Assembly (NCBI GenBank): GCA_964368965.1
Contig: CAYJDR010000028.1
Location: 1-25,321, forward strand
Source of the DNA: CAYJDR01 sp964368965
GTDB lineage: Bacteria; Chrysiogenota; Deferribacteres; Deferribacterales; Mucispirillaceae
DNA: 25,321 nt
Direction of reading: 5' to 3'
Shown: positions 23,437 through 25,321 of the stretch, piece after piece
How positions within the stretch are numbered: position 1 is the first letter of the stretch
Layout of the letters: each line of letters opens with the position of its first letter
Position numbers and translations under genes: made by a program
The notes under the pieces: generated by a model
Database searches by the model: none
What the model was told of the DNA's origin: nothing
What the model saw: the letters and a program-made list of their open reading frames with translations, nothing else

Positions 23437-24264
23437 TTATTCATCGCCACTTTTATCTTCTAGCAAAGCACTATCTTTCGATGTTAGTTTCGATATAACT
23501 GATTTGCCAGTTTGCCTTTCAATGTTTTCTCTTGCTTCGCCAGCAACTGAGCCACCTCGTTGAGCTATCAATTTGCTTTCGTCAAAGCCTTGCGGATTTT
23601 CAGCTTTTGAAATCTCTGTCGTTGATAACTCTGCAAGCATGTTTAAAACTAGCTCCATGTTTGTCATGTTATCTCTAAGGTTTTCTTTCTGTAAGCCTTT
23701 GTGTTTTTTGTGGTCTTTGACCGTTAAACCGCTCCACGCTTTTGAAATCTCATTTGTCAATATTGCATATTCATTATTTTGTATTCCGCTTCTATCCCAT
23801 TCGTCTGTTAGGTCTTTTCTGACTTCGATAGACTTTAATCTCTGGTTTATCCACTTTTCCGTATAACCCTTTTTTCTGTAAGTTGCTATTGCTCTATCAA
23901 TAATTATTTCAGGATCGACAATTTCGTCTAGTCTTTCACTACCAACTTGTGCAAGCCACAATTTCAGTGGTTCAGCTTTAGGAGATGGAATAGATTGGAT
24001 AATCCTTAATATACCTTTTGTATCAGAGGCTAGCATATCTCGCATTTTGCCATCATTTGCCATCATTTTAACAGGGGTACAAATTGTACCCCACTTGTTA
24101 TTAAGTTCAGGTTCACGCTTTCGCATTTTTTTGATATACTGCCTTGCATCAACACTTTCCGTCAACACTTCAACAATATCAACAATACTGAAAAACCACT
24201 CTTCTTTATCTTCGTCCCAATGTGAGCGTATTTTTTTATCTTCAAATAATTTCAAGTTACTCAT
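23437..24264 (-). CDS. BRO-N / DinD-like antirepressor-type protein
   Basis: This protein has 275 residues. The N-terminal half (KLFEDKKIRSHWDEDKEEWFFSIVDIVEVL...ARQYIKKMRKREPEL) looks like a BRO-N DNA-binding domain as in phage antirepressors. The C-terminal half (KGLQKENLRDNMTNMELVLNMLAELSTTEIS, then GGSVAGEARENIE) resembles the corresponding part of E. coli DinD, which is SOS-induced and inhibits RecA. The ATG at 24264 forms an ATGA overlap with the fic stop, with AGAGGAACG before it, so it is favoured over the ATG six codons upstream. Similar genes often lie inside type I restriction operons; the role there is not known. It could regulate the operon or respond to DNA damage. Confidence 0.72.
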   Translation of the reverse strand: MSNLKLFEDKKIRSHWDEDKEEWFFSIVDIVEVLTESVDARQYIKKMRKREPELNNKWGTICTPVKMMANDGKMRDMLASDTKGILRIIQSIPSPKAEPLKLWLAQVGSERLDEIVDPEIIIDRAIATYRKKGYTEKWINQRLKSIEVRKDLTDEWDRSGIQNNEYAILTNEISKAWSGLTVKDHKKHKGLQKENLRDNMTNMELVLNMLAELSTTEISKAENPQGFDESKLIAQRGGSVAGEARENIERQTGKSVISKLTSKDSALLEDKSGDE

Positions 24265-25307
24265 AACGTTCCTCTGTTCCACACATACTTCGTGTAACGT
24301 CCGCCACCAATTTTTATAATCTTGCCCGCTTTCAGTAAGTCATTCAGCGTCCTTTGTACTGTCGTATCACTTATGTCACGAAAGTTGTTCATTATCTCTC
24401 GCTTAGTTATCTGGCCGAGAGTCTGCTTGATCAACTCCGCCACACGCTCAGGCTTCGATACGTCAATAATACTCACACTCTCCTCAAACTGCCTATATGC
24501 CGAAACTATCACACCCAACATATAGCTAACAAATGGCTTATAATCACACTCGCCTTCATGCCAATCAATCGAACTACTCTGCAACACTTCATAATACGTT
24601 TCTTTGCTCTGCTCAACTATCTTCTCAAGGCTGATATACTGCCCTACAACATAACCACAACGATATAACATCAACAACGTAAGCAACCTACTCATGCGCC
24701 CATTTCCATCGTTAAACGGGTGGATGCAAAGAAAATCAAGCACAAACATAATCGTAATAATCAATGGATTAACATTACCGTCATTGATAGCCGTGCTATA
24801 TGCCTTGCAAAGCTCATCAACTGCATTAGGGGTTTCAAACGCTGGAACAGGCTGGAAACGTATGCGACTTGTGCCGTCTGACATGATCTCTGTAATCGTG
24901 TTATCAGCGTTCTTATAACAACCGCCACCCTTGCCACTAAATTTATATAAATCACGATGTAACTGCAAAATCATATTAGGAGTGATAGGGATGAACTCGT
25001 GGTTCTCATGGATAGTCGCAAGCACATCACGATAGCCAGCAATCTCTTGCTCATCACGTGTTTGCGGAGTGGTTTTATCAAGCGCTAATAGCTTTATACG
25101 CTCGTCAGATGTATATATACCCTCAATCTTGTTCGACGCTTCCGTGCTTTGTATCTTCGCAACCTCTAAAAGACTAATAAGCGTATCAGCCTTTTGCGAC
25201 ACAAACATGTTCTGCCGACCTTTAAACTCATGTATTTGTGTCAATAGCTGAACAATATCAGGAGTAAGCAACATCTGCCACTTTTTCTCATAGTTATAGT
25301 TTTTCAT
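24261..25307 (-). CDS. Fic-family protein with N-terminal inhibitory helix and C-terminal winged helix
   Basis: This protein has 348 residues from the ATG at 25307. The active-site motif HPFNDGNGRMSR (196-207) is complete, so it can be expected to transfer AMP or a related group to a target protein. SNKIEG (58-63) fits the inhibitory motif (S/T)xxxE(G/N) of class II Fic proteins, so it is probably self-inhibited. A winged-helix-like end follows (KREIMNNFRDISDTTVQRTLNDLLKAGKI). The start is uncertain: GTG 25319, ATG 25316 and ATG 25307 are in frame, and AGGTG at 25317-25321 has proper spacing only for the last. The window ends here, so upstream signals are unseen. It overlaps the BRO-like gene by ATGA and appears to lead the restriction operon. 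Confidence 0.9.
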   Translation of the reverse strand: MKNYNYEKKWQMLLTPDIVQLLTQIHEFKGRQNMFVSQKADTLISLLEVAKIQSTEASNKIEGIYTSDERIKLLALDKTTPQTRDEQEIAGYRDVLATIHENHEFIPITPNMILQLHRDLYKFSGKGGGCYKNADNTITEIMSDGTSRIRFQPVPAFETPNAVDELCKAYSTAINDGNVNPLIITIMFVLDFLCIHPFNDGNGRMSRLLTLLMLYRCGYVVGQYISLEKIVEQSKETYYEVLQSSSIDWHEGECDYKPFVSYMLGVIVSAYRQFEESVSIIDVSKPERVAELIKQTLGQITKREIMNNFRDISDTTVQRTLNDLLKAGKIIKIGGGRYTKYVWNRGTL

Positions 25308-25321
25308 CTTAGTCATCACCT

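Overview
The window reads as part of a low-GC, anaerobically respiring Gram-negative bacterium. It has a Tat-exported molybdopterin oxidoreductase, a periplasm-sensing histidine kinase paired with a sigma-54 activator, and a sigma-54 promoter with an IHF-like site. A member of the Deferribacterota or a similar lineage would fit, but this is inference and no marker gene settles it. The left edge carries the 3' half of a tRNA-Leu(UAA) gene that stops at the anticodon stem, the usual scar of tyrosine-recombinase integration, so much of the window may be a genomic island.

Region 1 (about 180-7640, all minus strand) is a respiratory module. A kinase-regulator pair (HK 7585-5708, RR 5711-4335) lies upstream of an operon for a DMSO-reductase-family catalytic subunit, a four-cluster ferredoxin subunit and a TorD-type chaperone. 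A -24/-12 promoter, an IHF-consensus site and an upstream inverted repeat lie between them in the textbook order. No membrane-anchor subunit is present, and the catalytic subunit carries a lipobox after its twin-arginine motif. The module is flanked by two direct copies of the 3' end of an AAA/DUF4143 ATPase gene.

Region 2 (7755-9600) holds that solitary ATPase, preceded by three 21-bp palindromic repeats at an exact 32-bp period, and a small membrane protein gene with its own promoter.

Region 3 (9604-14755) is a compact plasmid- or satellite-like module. On the minus strand an unknown 225-aa protein, a Toprim primase-like protein and a tyrosine integrase form one operon, the last two coupled by an ATGA overlap. 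On the plus strand lie parA, parB, a terminator and an unknown 142-aa gene. The 459-bp divergent spacer is full of inverted repeats, including a nested three-way-junction-like structure and a potential H-type pseudoknot. It is the best candidate here for an origin, centromere or structured RNA.

Region 4 (14825-25321, minus strand) is a defence island. Its order is fic, a BRO/DinD-like gene, hsdM, hsdS, a DUF2806 gene, abiH, hsdR and a small membrane protein gene. The two genes between hsdS and hsdR are each followed by a 100-bp block ending in a copy of the hsdS 3' end plus its downstream ribosome binding site. A stub of a second hsdR 5' end is left beside one block. This pattern suggests stepwise insertion of defence genes into a type I restriction operon, each arrival keeping translation of the next gene intact.
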